Source of the DNA: Candidatus Solincola tengchongensis
Lineage (GTDB): Bacteria > Actinomycetota > Geothermincolia > Geothermincolales > RBG-13-55-18
Direction of reading: 5' to 3'
Assembly: GCA_015711895.1 (NCBI GenBank)
Contig: JACVJH010000237.1
Span: 1-22,025 of the forward strand
Length of the DNA: 22,025 bases
Positions 7,065 through 14,924 of this stretch are shown here, in pieces (position 1 is the stretch's first letter; each line of letters begins with the position of its first letter). The notes below the pieces were generated by a model, which did not search any database, had not been told where the DNA came from, and saw nothing but the letters and a program-made list of their open reading frames with translations. The position numbers were made by a program, and so were the translations under genes.

Positions 7065-9539
7065 TTGTTTTTCCTGAGGATCACCGCGCTTTTCCTCGCC
7101 CTGGGAATACCCGGGTGGGGGCTCCTCTGCCTGGCCGACGGTGGGGCTCGGACGAGGGGAGGGGAGAGGGTTTGGCTTTCCCTGGTCGCGGGCACTGGAA
7201 TCGCTTCCCTGACGGCTCTGGTCCTGGGGTATCTTTCTGCCTTTGGAAACATCTCCTTCCTCCTTTCCCTGTGCCTTGTGGGCGGCTTCCTGGCGGCGCT
7301 CGCCGTCGCCCGGCGGCGGGGGGCAGGGGCGGAGGAAGAGGTCAAGGGAGTCCGGGCGCGCAAGGGAGTTCAGGCGAGCCGGCGGTGGGAGGAGGTCGCG
7401 ACGGCCGCTCTCCTGGTGGTCCTGGGCCTGGCCATCTTCGCCCCGCCCTGGCGCATCGTCTCCGGGTTCTCCGACGTGGGGATTTATCCCCGCCTGGCGG
7501 CCAACCTGGTGCGCGAGGGAGGGTTGTGGGTGGAGAACCGGTCCGCGGCGGAGATAGCGCCGGAGCATGCGGACCTGGTTTACCACCCCGTGGAGGTATC
7601 ACCCGGGGAGATCGTCTATCACGAGAACCAGTTCTACGCCTTCGAGGACCTCGCCACGGGAAAGGAGTGGCCCCTCTTCTTCCACCTCTGGCCCTCGCTC
7701 CTGGCTGCCTTCGCCGTCTTTCTGGGCCTGGAGAACATGTTCTGGGCCCTGACCTGGGTGGCGGTGCTATCCCTGTGGGGGTTATTCCTTCTGGCCCGCC
7801 GTTTCCTGGGAGGTAGGTGGGCCTGGGCGGCCGTGGTCCTGGCGGCTGTGTGCCCGATCACGCTCTATTTTGGAAGGTATACGGGCTCCGAGATGATGAA
7901 CGCCCTGCTCTTTTTGGGTGGTGTCCTCTGCGCCCGGATTTATCTCGGCGATGGGAGCATGGGCGAGGATAGACCCCCCGACACCTCGCGTGGGAAGGGG
8001 AGCGGTGCATACGGTATGTCCGCTCTCTCCGCTTTCCTCTTCGTGCTGGGTTTCCTCTGCCGCATCGATTTCCTTTTCGTCCTGGTGCCCTTGCTGCTCT
8101 TCATGGCTCTCAGAGGGGTGCTCAAGGGTCTCCGCGGCCCGGACTGGGTGTTCCTGGGAGCGGTGTCCTTGGGAGCGGTTTTCGCCATAGCCATGGGCCG
8201 CCTGTATGCCCGCGTCTACTTTGACAAGACCTGGCGCAGCTTCTTCGGAGGATCTATTTGGCCGCCGGTAATTTGTGGAGTGGCGCTCCTCCTTGTTGTA
8301 CTCGGAATGGCCTTTTCTCCCTCGAGGATACGTCTGTCAGCAGAAAAGCTCCTCCGTTTGCGAGGGGTTTGGGCCACCCTCCTCTGGGCCTCGCTGGCGG
8401 TCCTCTTCGTTTGGCTTTATTTCCTTCGTCCTCTGCAGCCGGACAACATGGTTAGTTACGGGTTCATCAAAGCCATAGAAGGCCCCAGCTACCGCAGCCA
8501 GGACTTCCTGAGGTGGGCCTGGTATCTTTCCCCGATAGGATTGGCGGCTGTCTTCGCCGGTTTCACCTTGTGCCTCTCCCGGCGCAGGGAAGTGGGGGAT
8601 GTATTCCTGGCCCTGTGTGGCTTCTTCTTCACAGCTCTCTATGCCGTGAACATGCATGCGCTCCCCCTGCATATCCTAATGATGCGCCGTCTGGTCCCGG
8701 TCATCCTGCCCGCGGGGCTGTTGATGATTGCTCTGACCTTGAAGGAGATGGCCGGGACGGCGGATCGTTTGAGGGTAAGGCGTTCTGCGGTCAGATTGGA
8801 TAAGGAAGAGGTCTCGGTGGGCGGAGCGGCGGGAATGGGGATTGCACCCGTATCCGCTGCCTACGGGCGGCATGCGCTTCTTGCGGGTACGGATACTGGA
8901 AAGGTGCGGAACGGGAAGGAGGACGGCGGAGTTTCCGAAGAAGGCGGAAGAGTTCTCAGGAAGAAGGACTCCCGGGGAAGTAAAATCCGGAAAAGACCCG
9001 GTCGCCTGCTCCGGGTCGGAGCGGCCGGGGCCTGGTTCCTCGGTGCGGCCGCGGCCGGCCTCTTCCTTTACCTGGTCGCCTTCATGGCCCACGCCTCCAT
9101 GCCGCTCTGGGGGATAGACGAGGGAGGAAACCAGTGGGAAGCGGTAAGGGCGGTGGCGGGGGAGATGCCCGCGGGCGGGGTGTTGCTCATGGACTACCAC
9201 AGCGGGGACCACTTCGGACCGCCATTGCGCAACTTCTATGGGGTGGAGAACGTGTGGCTCAAGGAAGGGACCATGTTCGATCCGGAGAAGATGCGGCTCC
9301 TCCTCTCCGACCTGGGTTTCCCGGAACGCGAAGTCTATCTCCTCTGGCGTCCCTCCATATCCGGCGAGCGGCTTTTCCTTCCCCAAGGGGTGAAAGCCGT
9401 GGAGGTCATCTCCTTCCCGGTCCGGGAATATGCCCTGGAGAGGAGCTTCGAGCACCGGCCGACGGAAAGGAGGAACCCGCTGGAGATATACCGGGTTTTC
9501 AGGTTGGAGGCGTTATCTGTGGCTGGAGAGAAGCACTGA
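7065..9539 (+). CDS. Large GT-C-type membrane glycosyltransferase-like protein
   Basis: This is an 824-residue polytopic membrane protein. Hydrophobic helices are at about 1-24, 37-58, 62-82 and 111-127, then many between 203 and 560, and one more at 651-674. The first large outer loop (129-203) begins GFSDVGIYPRLAANLVREGG, like the acidic first loop of PMT/ArnT (GT39/GT83) enzymes, which transfer sugars from polyprenyl-phosphate donors on the outer face. It is followed by a PLFFHLWPSLL helix. Residues about 564-650 form a long charged loop rich in Lys, Arg, Gly and Ser, and about 150 residues after the last helix should form an extracytoplasmic domain. The start is TTG 7065 with GGAG 7 bases upstream, and hydrophobic residues follow immediately. 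Low-specificity membrane glycosyltransferase is the best call; the substrate is unknown and it could be a non-enzymatic relative. Confidence 0.75.
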   Translation: MFFLRITALFLALGIPGWGLLCLADGGARTRGGERVWLSLVAGTGIASLTALVLGYLSAFGNISFLLSLCLVGGFLAALAVARRRGAGAEEEVKGVRARKGVQASRRWEEVATAALLVVLGLAIFAPPWRIVSGFSDVGIYPRLAANLVREGGLWVENRSAAEIAPEHADLVYHPVEVSPGEIVYHENQFYAFEDLATGKEWPLFFHLWPSLLAAFAVFLGLENMFWALTWVAVLSLWGLFLLARRFLGGRWAWAAVVLAAVCPITLYFGRYTGSEMMNALLFLGGVLCARIYLGDGSMGEDRPPDTSRGKGSGAYGMSALSAFLFVLGFLCRIDFLFVLVPLLLFMALRGVLKGLRGPDWVFLGAVSLGAVFAIAMGRLYARVYFDKTWRSFFGGSIWPPVICGVALLLVVLGMAFSPSRIRLSAEKLLRLRGVWATLLWASLAVLFVWLYFLRPLQPDNMVSYGFIKAIEGPSYRSQDFLRWAWYLSPIGLAAVFAGFTLCLSRRREVGDVFLALCGFFFTALYAVNMHALPLHILMMRRLVPVILPAGLLMIALTLKEMAGTADRLRVRRSAVRLDKEEVSVGGAAGMGIAPVSAAYGRHALLAGTDTGKVRNGKEDGGVSEEGGRVLRKKDSRGSKIRKRPGRLLRVGAAGAWFLGAAAAGLFLYLVAFMAHASMPLWGIDEGGNQWEAVRAVAGEMPAGGVLLMDYHSGDHFGPPLRNFYGVENVWLKEGTMFDPEKMRLLLSDLGFPEREVYLLWRPSISGERLFLPQGVKAVEVISFPVREYALERSFEHRPTERRNPLEIYRVFRLEALSVAGEKH

Positions 9540-9567
9540 CCCGTTTGCCTGGGATCACGATACGATG

Positions 9568-9587
9568 TCGGTTACATATCGGTTACA
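9568..9587. repeat. Direct repeat of 9 bp with 11-bp period
   Basis: TCGGTTACA occurs twice, at 9568-9576 and 9579-9587, separated by TA. The 11-bp period puts both copies on about the same face of the DNA helix, which would suit a protein-binding site. There is no other support for function. Confidence 0.4.
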
Positions 9588-9919
9588 CGTCTACTCGTTG
9601 TTGGTTCGGGGAGGCTTCAGATGGCTGGCGAAACCGCATGGCCCGAATAGAGGAGGACGAAGGTCGTCTTTGTGGCTGGCGGGGTACAGGCTTTCCGCGC
9701 AACCAGTCCATCATCAGGGCCTCCGGATGCTCAAGGTGCGTTGCCTGGTTTCGGAAGCACAGCGGTAACCTTATGCCCGCTTTATTGAATGAGAATCGGA
9801 GCAAGAAGACGTCCACGAAAGACATAGAAACGGCCAAAGTCGTCTATGATGCCGGCTTTCCGCTTCAAAGACATTCATGAATAATACCGAAATGCCCTGG
9901 CCTGACGAAGGAGGCGTTG

Positions 9920-10009
9920 ATGAACACGACGGACATGTTCGAATCCGATGAATGTGATAGGGTGGATTTTCGAGATCCCTCCAATGATGGGACGATTTAC
10001 CAAAGGTGA
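9920..10009 (+). CDS. Putative 29-residue leader peptide or gene remnant
   Basis: The ATG at 9920 has the near-perfect ribosome binding site AAGGAGG (9908-9914) 5 bases upstream, better than many real genes in the window. The product is 29 residues, acidic (start MNTTDMFESDECDRVDF), and ends at TGA 10007. Nothing similar is recognised. It could be a regulatory leader peptide for the acetyltransferase gene 120 bases downstream, or the truncated N-terminus of a lost gene. Confidence 0.3.
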   Translation: MNTTDMFESDECDRVDFRDPSNDGTIYQR

Positions 10010-10014
10010 TAAAG

Positions 10015-10080
10015 ATGCCTGGAAAAAAGGTAGTGAAATGGTGGTGCAACCTCTTCTATCTCTTCGATTCCAGGAATTGA
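10015..10080 (+). CDS. Putative 21-residue second short ORF
   Basis: The ATG at 10015 follows the previous short ORF's stop by 5 bases, and AAAGGTG (10002-10008) overlaps that stop, so the two would be translationally coupled. The 21-residue product is basic and hydrophobic (MPGKKVVKWWCNLFYLFDSR). Its start context GATAAAGATG is identical over ten bases to that of the acetyltransferase start at 10133. It could be a membrane-active leader peptide or a remnant of a longer reading frame. Confidence 0.25.
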   Translation: MPGKKVVKWWCNLFYLFDSRN

Positions 10081-10132
10081 GTGGCGGAAGTGGCGGCCTA
10101 ATTTGCTGTATAGGACATGAGGGGGGATAAAG

Positions 10133-10867
10133 ATGGGAAGTCATATCGCGAAAACAGCAAATATCAGTGAGACAGCCGAATTGGGGTACAATTGTGTGAT
10201 CGAAGACGGGGTATCAATCGGAGAGCGGACTCGCATCGGTCATAACGTGGTCATTCATGAAGGGACACAGATAGGCAACGATGTGTTTATCGGGGATAAC
10301 GCGGTCCTCGGTCGTCAGCCCAAGGTAGGGCCCAGCGTTACCAGAAAGGTGTTCGTAGTCGGCCCATTACGGATTGGAAGCGACGTGGTTATAGGAACTG
10401 CGGTGATTATATACGCGGGTACCCTTATAGAGAAGGAATGTATGGTCGCTGACCTAGCGGCGATAAGGGAGGGTTGCGTGATCGGGGAACGAGTGCGCAT
10501 CGGGCGGATGGTAATCGTAGGCAATAATGTCAGCATCGCCAGAGATTGCGTGGTGCAGACCGGAGCGGTTATTTCTTCCGACACCATACTGGAGGAAGAC
10601 GTGTTCGTAGGGCCTGGGGTGTTTATTTGTAACGACATGTATATGTCTCGTAAGGATGTTGTTTTCCGAGGTCCGGTTATAAGGCGAGGTGCATCTATAG
10701 GCGGGCAAGCGACACTCTTACCTGGGGTGGAGATCGGGGAAAAAGCAGTGGTCGGGGCGGGAGCGGTGGTGGTGAAGGATGTTCCCCCATCCGTCCTGGT
10801 GGTAGGCAACCCGGCGCGAATAGTTAAGGAATATGGCGCCGGCGATTTTTTTGCGCCGAGAAGATAA
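10133..10867 (+). CDS. Hexapeptide-repeat N-acetyltransferase (WlbB/WbpD-type), copy 1
   Basis: This is a 244-residue left-handed beta-helix acyltransferase, expected to use acetyl-CoA to acetylate an amino group on a nucleotide sugar in the cytoplasm. Repeats of the form [I/V]-G-x-x run nearly throughout (GYNCVIEDGVSIGERTRIG from 18 is an example). The family marks are VLGRQPK (58-64), MVADLAAIREGC (103-114), VFVGPGVFICNDMYMSRK (near 160-177) and the closing GAGAVVVKDVPPSVLVVGNPA. It is a paralogue of the gene at 18232, about half identical by eye over its length. The start is well set by GAGGGGGG, 6 bases before the ATG. It stands alone on this strand and converges on the minus-strand operon. 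Either copy could serve the 3-amino sugar made by the aminotransferase at 16990. Confidence 0.88.
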   Translation: MGSHIAKTANISETAELGYNCVIEDGVSIGERTRIGHNVVIHEGTQIGNDVFIGDNAVLGRQPKVGPSVTRKVFVVGPLRIGSDVVIGTAVIIYAGTLIEKECMVADLAAIREGCVIGERVRIGRMVIVGNNVSIARDCVVQTGAVISSDTILEEDVFVGPGVFICNDMYMSRKDVVFRGPVIRRGASIGGQATLLPGVEIGEKAVVGAGAVVVKDVPPSVLVVGNPARIVKEYGAGDFFAPRR

Positions 10868-10884
10868 AAGCCGGGAGGCCTTTT
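10866..10884. terminator. Possible bidirectional terminator between convergent genes
   Basis: AAAAGCC, a GGGA loop and GGCCTTTT form a short stem with one bulged C. A-runs and T-runs lie on both sides, so it can act on either strand. It overlaps the acetyltransferase stop codon and fills the 21-base gap to the end of the convergent methyltransferase gene. The stem is short, so strength is uncertain. Confidence 0.45.
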
Positions 10885-10888
10885 CTGT

Positions 10889-11578
10889 TCAGCGTCTTTC
10901 ATGGGGCGAACGGACGACGATAAGCGTTCCCTTCCTGAAGGGCCGATACATCTCGATCGCATATCCCCGGAACTGTGCGGCCACCTTGTCGACGCTCCAG
11001 AAATGGACGTAGAAAAGGTGTTTCTTCGTCTTCTCATGGATGGGACCAATTATTATTGTTCCACCATCGGCAAGGCAGCTCTTCAGGTTGCTCAGTGCGG
11101 AACGTAGGTCATTCTCGGTCACTATGTGCTCCAGGACGTCAATCATCAGGATGATGTCGAATTTCTCCCGGAGACCCAACTTACATACGTCGGCCTTGAC
11201 AAAGTGCACTTCAGGATAGCGCTTGGCAAGCTCGGGGAATAAAAGGTCGGTGATGTCGACGGCGCAGTAATAAGCTGAGCCCGGGAAGCAGAAATCGAGG
11301 TAATATCCGTTACCCACGCCTATCTCCAGCACCCTCTTCCCGGCGAAGTCGATTCCGGATTTGTGCAGGGCATCTTGGAACTCCCGAGGGGACCTCTCGT
11401 ATTCAAGGCGGTTCCTCACTTCTTCTGTGCCCTCGTGGCCCACACCGCGGAAAGACATCCCATGCCTGGCGAAGCGATCCCTCCAGTAGGCCTCCGCATC
11501 ATAGCCGTTGCCTTGGCGGTATTTAAAGGGGTAATAGGTCACTTTGGCCACTTTCAAGAGCAGATCGCGTAAGGACAT
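10889..11578 (-). CDS. Class I SAM-dependent methyltransferase
   Basis: This is a 229-residue soluble protein with the Rossmann-like methyltransferase fold. Motif I is VLEIGVGNGYYLDF (83-96). An Asp after the second strand (D108 in CAVDIT) should hold the ribose of S-adenosylmethionine. The motif IV region reads FDIILMIDVLEHI (140-152), followed by a LADGGTIIIG strand (169-178). This is the Methyltransf_11/UbiE-like layout used for O- or C-methylation of sugars and of many other small molecules. It is the last gene of the minus-strand operon. Its ATG has GGGGGAG 6 bases upstream and lies 33 bases after the stop of the preceding membrane protein gene. Methylation of the glycan, for example as an end cap, is the likely role from context; the acceptor is unknown. 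Confidence 0.87.
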   Translation of the reverse strand: MSLRDLLLKVAKVTYYPFKYRQGNGYDAEAYWRDRFARHGMSFRGVGHEGTEEVRNRLEYERSPREFQDALHKSGIDFAGKRVLEIGVGNGYYLDFCFPGSAYYCAVDITDLLFPELAKRYPEVHFVKADVCKLGLREKFDIILMIDVLEHIVTENDLRSALSNLKSCLADGGTIIIGPIHEKTKKHLFYVHFWSVDKVAAQFRGYAIEMYRPFRKGTLIVVRSPHERR

Positions 11579-11611
11579 CTCTTCTCCCCCTTTAGGTTCC
11601 GGCCTTGGTAT

Positions 11612-12241
11612 TCATTGTCGCCGCTTTTGACGGGTCAAAACAGGGACGGAGGCGCCCAGGAGCAGGAAGAAGACCATTTTCATGATCGAGGTGTAGGTGC
11701 TCATGTAGTCCACCCGGAAGACCGCAAGGAACGTTGCTATAAGAACCATCGATGCGGAGCCAAAGAACACCTGCCCGGGTCTTCCTCCGAAAGCCGCGTC
11801 CACGTGCTCGCTCCCGCCTGCGTGGACATATAGCGTGGACGAAAGGAAGACGAGGAACAGAGATGCCGCCCAGGGTAGACCGCCGTGAACGACTTTATCC
11901 CCCTTTATCCAAGACATTACATGACTTTCCAAAAGGACAGCGGAGAGGAACATGGACAGGGATATCGTGGTCAGAATTGCCTTATGTCTATATCTAGGCA
12001 ACGCTGTGCGTCTCCGGCGGGGAAGGTGGTTTCCCGTCGCGCGGAAGGCGAGGCTGGCCAGGAGATAGAAACCAGACAAGGCCAGTAGAATGGAGAGGAG
12101 TATAAAGTATGAGCCCATCCCGCGAGTGAGGTAGCCAGTCAAAAAGGCCGGTACGCTCGCGGCAACGAACATGACGAAGAGGATCGGCGATCGGGGCCTG
12201 TTCACGATTTCAATCCTTTCCCACCCGGAAGAGCGAGTCAT
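11612..12241 (-). CDS. Six-helix membrane protein of unknown family
   Basis: This is a 209-residue basic membrane protein that I do not recognise. Six hydrophobic segments are visible at about 18-37, 44-66, 88-105, 122-140, 157-175 and 186-203, with an Arg-rich loop (75-86, including PRRRRTALPRYRH) and a polar loop with His, Asp and Gly in the second half. The ATG at 12241 has GGAGG 4 bases upstream and overlaps the end of the preceding GT-C gene by 32 bases. GTG 12205, just after that gene's TGA and preceded by AAAGGA, is an equally possible start and would shorten the protein by 12 residues. Translational coupling to the glycosyltransferase suggests the two work together, perhaps as a membrane partner. 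No catalytic motif is visible. Confidence 0.75.
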   Translation of the reverse strand: MTRSSGWERIEIVNRPRSPILFVMFVAASVPAFLTGYLTRGMGSYFILLSILLALSGFYLLASLAFRATGNHLPRRRRTALPRYRHKAILTTISLSMFLSAVLLESHVMSWIKGDKVVHGGLPWAASLFLVFLSSTLYVHAGGSEHVDAAFGGRPGQVFFGSASMVLIATFLAVFRVDYMSTYTSIMKMVFFLLLGASVPVLTRQKRRQ

Positions 12242-13793
12242 ATTCCTCCATGCGACTCAAACGGTAGCCTCTGCGGGTCAGTACTCTTAAGAGCTCCTCG
12301 CTGTCCGATGCGGCCAACACCAGGTATCCCTCGTCGATCAAACGGTCGATGGCGGGCAGGATATCTCGTTCAATATCTACTATAGGGAATAATCTCTTGA
12401 TTTCGGGGTTGCTGTCCACGTCCTCCTGGGTGAAACAGAGCCCCACCTGGATATCGTCGTAGAGGTCCTTATCCATCCTTTTGGTGAAGACCACCATCGG
12501 TTCCGCATGGGCGGAGAGTAAACGTTCTTTGGCCCTGCTATATGTCTCGGCGCGTTCCTTCAGCGCCTGTAGGTTCATGTGTTCGAGGCCGCCAAAGGTG
12601 AAGAGGGCATAAGATCCCATTGTGGCGATGATCACCAGCACGGCAATTGCCTTCCATCCCCGGGATAGGATTTGGTGGAGGGAAAGGGAGGCGTAGATGA
12701 TGACCACGGCATAAAGGGGTATGAAATATCTGGGCATGGAGGCGGTGATGGAGAACTCCTGGAAACTCCATGTCCCGGAGCGGGAAGCATACATAAACAG
12801 AGTCGTCAGTACCACAACGGCCATGAGGATGTTGAGGGGCTTTAAAGCAGCCCTTTGCCTTTCCCTCCAGGCCATCGCGCATCCCGCTAGCCCCATAGCC
12901 GCCATGAGAGGAATATAGGCGATCAGGTGCGTGGATAACGCGTGCAGGACGCTTCCCGGATCGAATTTCGGGAAAAGGGTGTAAAAAGTGTTCATCCCTG
13001 TCCCCGCCACCTGCCCGCTGCGGTAGATGCTCCCGTAGACCAACCAATTCATGGCTACGGTGGCTAGCCCGATGACCGCTGCGGGCAGGATGAAGGCCAA
13101 CCTCTGATGTGGATCCAGCCTTTTTCTTAGTAAAGTTAAAAAGACGAGAAGGGCGAGGATGTAGACGGCGTTGGCCTGCCGGATGAGAAAGCATAATCCC
13201 AGTGCGGCGCCTGAGAAGGCCGCGAGCAGGGCCGATCTCCTCCTCATGGCCGAAAGGATGCAGCCCAGGGATAGGAGATACATGGCGAACGACGGGGTGG
13301 CGTCCAGTATCTGGTTGGAGTTGAACACGTTGGTCGGCAACAGCCCGTAGAACGCTCCGGCCAGGAGGCCTGCCCTATACCCGGCCATCTCCCTTGCCAC
13401 CAGATATATGCCGATGACCCCCAAGGAGGCCAGGAAGGGGACCACAAAAAAGGGCAAGCCGGCGTACATGCCAGCTGCCACCAGGAAGGAGAGCCCGAGG
13501 GAGTTGAAGGCCGTGTACTTGTTCTTCATCGCCTCCACGTAAAGGCGTCCCCGAAAGATCTTCATCCCCAGCTCCTCGTTGAGGTGGGAATGCAGGTATA
13601 CGGTGTGATTCCTGTGGATCTGCCTGGCCACGCAGTAGGTGTTGTTCTCGTCGGGGGAGAGGAAGGAGCTCCTGTGGGGTAGGGAGAAGGCGAGGTAGGA
13701 GTAGAAGAGGAAGACCACCAGCCAGAGGGCCAGCAGGGGGAGGTTCAGCCTCTCCTGGCGCGAAGTCCCCTTCTCCTTCGCTCCGGCGAACAT
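12210..13793 (-). CDS. GT-C membrane glycosyltransferase (PMT/ArnT-like, GT39/GT83 type)
   Basis: This is a 527-residue polytopic protein. Helix 1 (about 18-36) is followed by an outer loop with SPDENNTYCVARQI (46-59). Its acidic DE pair matches the catalytic acid region of PMT/ArnT-type enzymes, which use polyprenyl-phosphate sugars. KYTAFNSLGLSFLVA (92-106) corresponds to the second conserved loop region, then about nine more helices run to about residue 400, including SMPRYFIPLYAVVII (352-366), a motif position shared by this group. The last 125 residues are soluble and probably extracytoplasmic. It should add a sugar to a lipid, protein or glycan outside the membrane. It starts 12 bases after the epimerase stop with GGACGGGGAA before the ATG, so it belongs to that operon. 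Donor and acceptor are unknown. Confidence 0.85.
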   Translation of the reverse strand: MFAGAKEKGTSRQERLNLPLLALWLVVFLFYSYLAFSLPHRSSFLSPDENNTYCVARQIHRNHTVYLHSHLNEELGMKIFRGRLYVEAMKNKYTAFNSLGLSFLVAAGMYAGLPFFVVPFLASLGVIGIYLVAREMAGYRAGLLAGAFYGLLPTNVFNSNQILDATPSFAMYLLSLGCILSAMRRRSALLAAFSGAALGLCFLIRQANAVYILALLVFLTLLRKRLDPHQRLAFILPAAVIGLATVAMNWLVYGSIYRSGQVAGTGMNTFYTLFPKFDPGSVLHALSTHLIAYIPLMAAMGLAGCAMAWRERQRAALKPLNILMAVVVLTTLFMYASRSGTWSFQEFSITASMPRYFIPLYAVVIIYASLSLHQILSRGWKAIAVLVIIATMGSYALFTFGGLEHMNLQALKERAETYSRAKERLLSAHAEPMVVFTKRMDKDLYDDIQVGLCFTQEDVDSNPEIKRLFPIVDIERDILPAIDRLIDEGYLVLAASDSEELLRVLTRRGYRLSRMEEYDSLFRVGKD

Positions 13794-13805
13794 GTTTCCC
13801 CGTCC

Positions 13806-14924
13806 TCACAAGGCCTTCTGGAGATGGTCGACCACGGTCTTCGAGGGTTGGATATGATCGAAACGGCCGATGCCCTCCTCGATGCGCAGGCGATCGGGCC
13901 GGGAGAGAAATTCCCTCGCTTTCAGGAGGTCGAAGCCGGAGATACGGACGTTACTGTAGTCGGGTTGTTCCACGCTTTCCCGGAGCACGAGGCATGGCAC
14001 TCCCAGTATGTTCGATTCCTGCTGCGGCCCGCCTCCGTCGGTGACCAGGAACCTGGCGTTGGCCAGGAGGTGGATGAATTCGTGGTAAGGGCGAAGGGGC
14101 AGGATGTCCAGGTTGCGCAGCGCGACCAGCCTTCCCAGGAGCCCTGCGCGCTGCAGACTCCGGCGCGTGGACTCGTGGAGCGTCAATACCAGCCGCTCCG
14201 AAGCGAGCTCTTTCTCCAGGAGGTCGACCACGAAGGACAAGCGGTCCCTAGAGTTGAGGAGTTCGAACCTGTGGAGATAGACCAGGGAGTATTCGCCGTG
14301 CTTGTAAGGGGTTTTACAGCGTTGATTCTGCAGCGCAAGACGGACCGCGTCCAGGACGGTGTTCATCCCGATGTCTATGACCTCCCCCCTCACGCGTTCT
14401 TTCCGCAGGTTCTCGATGGCCCTTGGCGATCCGGCGAAGAGCAGGTCCGCGTGGCGGTCTACCAGCTTCCGGATGATCTCCTCGGGAAAGGGCTGCAATA
14501 GATCATAGGTGCGCTCCCCGGCTTCCACGTGGGCGATGCGCAGACGGAACCGCTCGGCGAGGATGAGGGAGAGCAGGGCGGGAGGGGCATCCCCGTGGAT
14601 GACCACCAGGGCGTCCCTGGCCAGGAAATCTCGGAGGTGCAACTTTTCCCCTCCACGGTCGAAGGTTCCCACAAGGACACGGAGGAGATTCCCCCCCAGC
14701 CACATTAAAGCCTCGGATTTCGTGGCGATGTCGCGGTGCAGGCTTAGGAGCTCCATGTCCGGCGGCCTGAGACCAAAAGAAACGGAAATCTCCCGGGTGA
14801 TACGGGGGTGCTGGTTGGCGTGCGCCAGAACATAGGGTATGCCCCGGCGATCCATTTCCAGGAGAACCGGAGCCATTTTAACATATTGCCCCTTAGTGCC
14901 CAGGACGACGAGCAGGTTTTTCAT
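13806..14924 (-). CDS. Divergent UDP-N-acetylglucosamine 2-epimerase (non-hydrolysing family)
   Basis: This is a 372-residue cytoplasmic GT-B-like enzyme, the usual length for WecB/MnaA/WbpI. It probably inverts C2 of a UDP-GlcNAc-type sugar. Matching motifs in order are GTKGQYVKMAP (9-19), HGD (110-112), HVEAG (132-136), PFPEE (145-149), LHR (217-219) and DGGGPQQE (296-303). The family norms are GTRPEAIKMAP, HGDT, HVEAGLR, PFPEE, HR.EN and DSGG.QEE, so the Lys, Asp, Glu and His positions are kept while an Arg and a Ser involved in nucleotide binding are changed. The start is ATG 14924 with AGGAGGGAG directly before it. The frame remains open for 150 more codons upstream but without protein-like content. 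It is the first gene of the minus-strand operon. A WbpI-like role on a 2,3-diacetamido sugar fits the cluster but is inference. Confidence 0.8.
   Translation of the reverse strand: MKNLLVVLGTKGQYVKMAPVLLEMDRRGIPYVLAHANQHPRITREISVSFGLRPPDMELLSLHRDIATKSEALMWLGGNLLRVLVGTFDRGGEKLHLRDFLARDALVVIHGDAPPALLSLILAERFRLRIAHVEAGERTYDLLQPFPEEIIRKLVDRHADLLFAGSPRAIENLRKERVRGEVIDIGMNTVLDAVRLALQNQRCKTPYKHGEYSLVYLHRFELLNSRDRLSFVVDLLEKELASERLVLTLHESTRRSLQRAGLLGRLVALRNLDILPLRPYHEFIHLLANARFLVTDGGGPQQESNILGVPCLVLRESVEQPDYSNVRISGFDLLKAREFLSRPDRLRIEEGIGRFDHIQPSKTVVDHLQKAL

Larger units (their letters stand above)
9540..10132. other. 593-base gene-poor stretch with repeats and two tiny ORFs
   Basis: This stretch lies between the GT-C gene and the first acetyltransferase and marks a change from very GC-rich sequence to more AT-containing sequence at around 9770. 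Apart from the 9-bp direct repeat at 9568-9587 and the two tiny ORFs listed separately, no frame gives a plausible protein. It may be a degraded gene or the edge of an exchanged cassette. Confidence 0.5.

Noticed and set aside
6822..7586. Minus-strand 254-codon frame opposite the start of the GT-C gene
   Set aside because: It is low-complexity Pro/Gln/Arg-rich sequence antisense to a membrane protein gene, with no motif.
9134..9880. Plus-strand 248-codon frame running from the GT-C gene into the gene-poor stretch
   Set aside because: Its first half is a shadow of the GT-C gene and its second half shows no protein-like pattern.
10133..10867. Reading copy 1 as a NeuD/PglD-type sialic-acid or bacillosamine acetyltransferase
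   Set aside because: It lacks the N-terminal Rossmann-like UDP-binding domain of that group and is beta-helix nearly from the first residue. No bacillosamine dehydratase gene is in the window.
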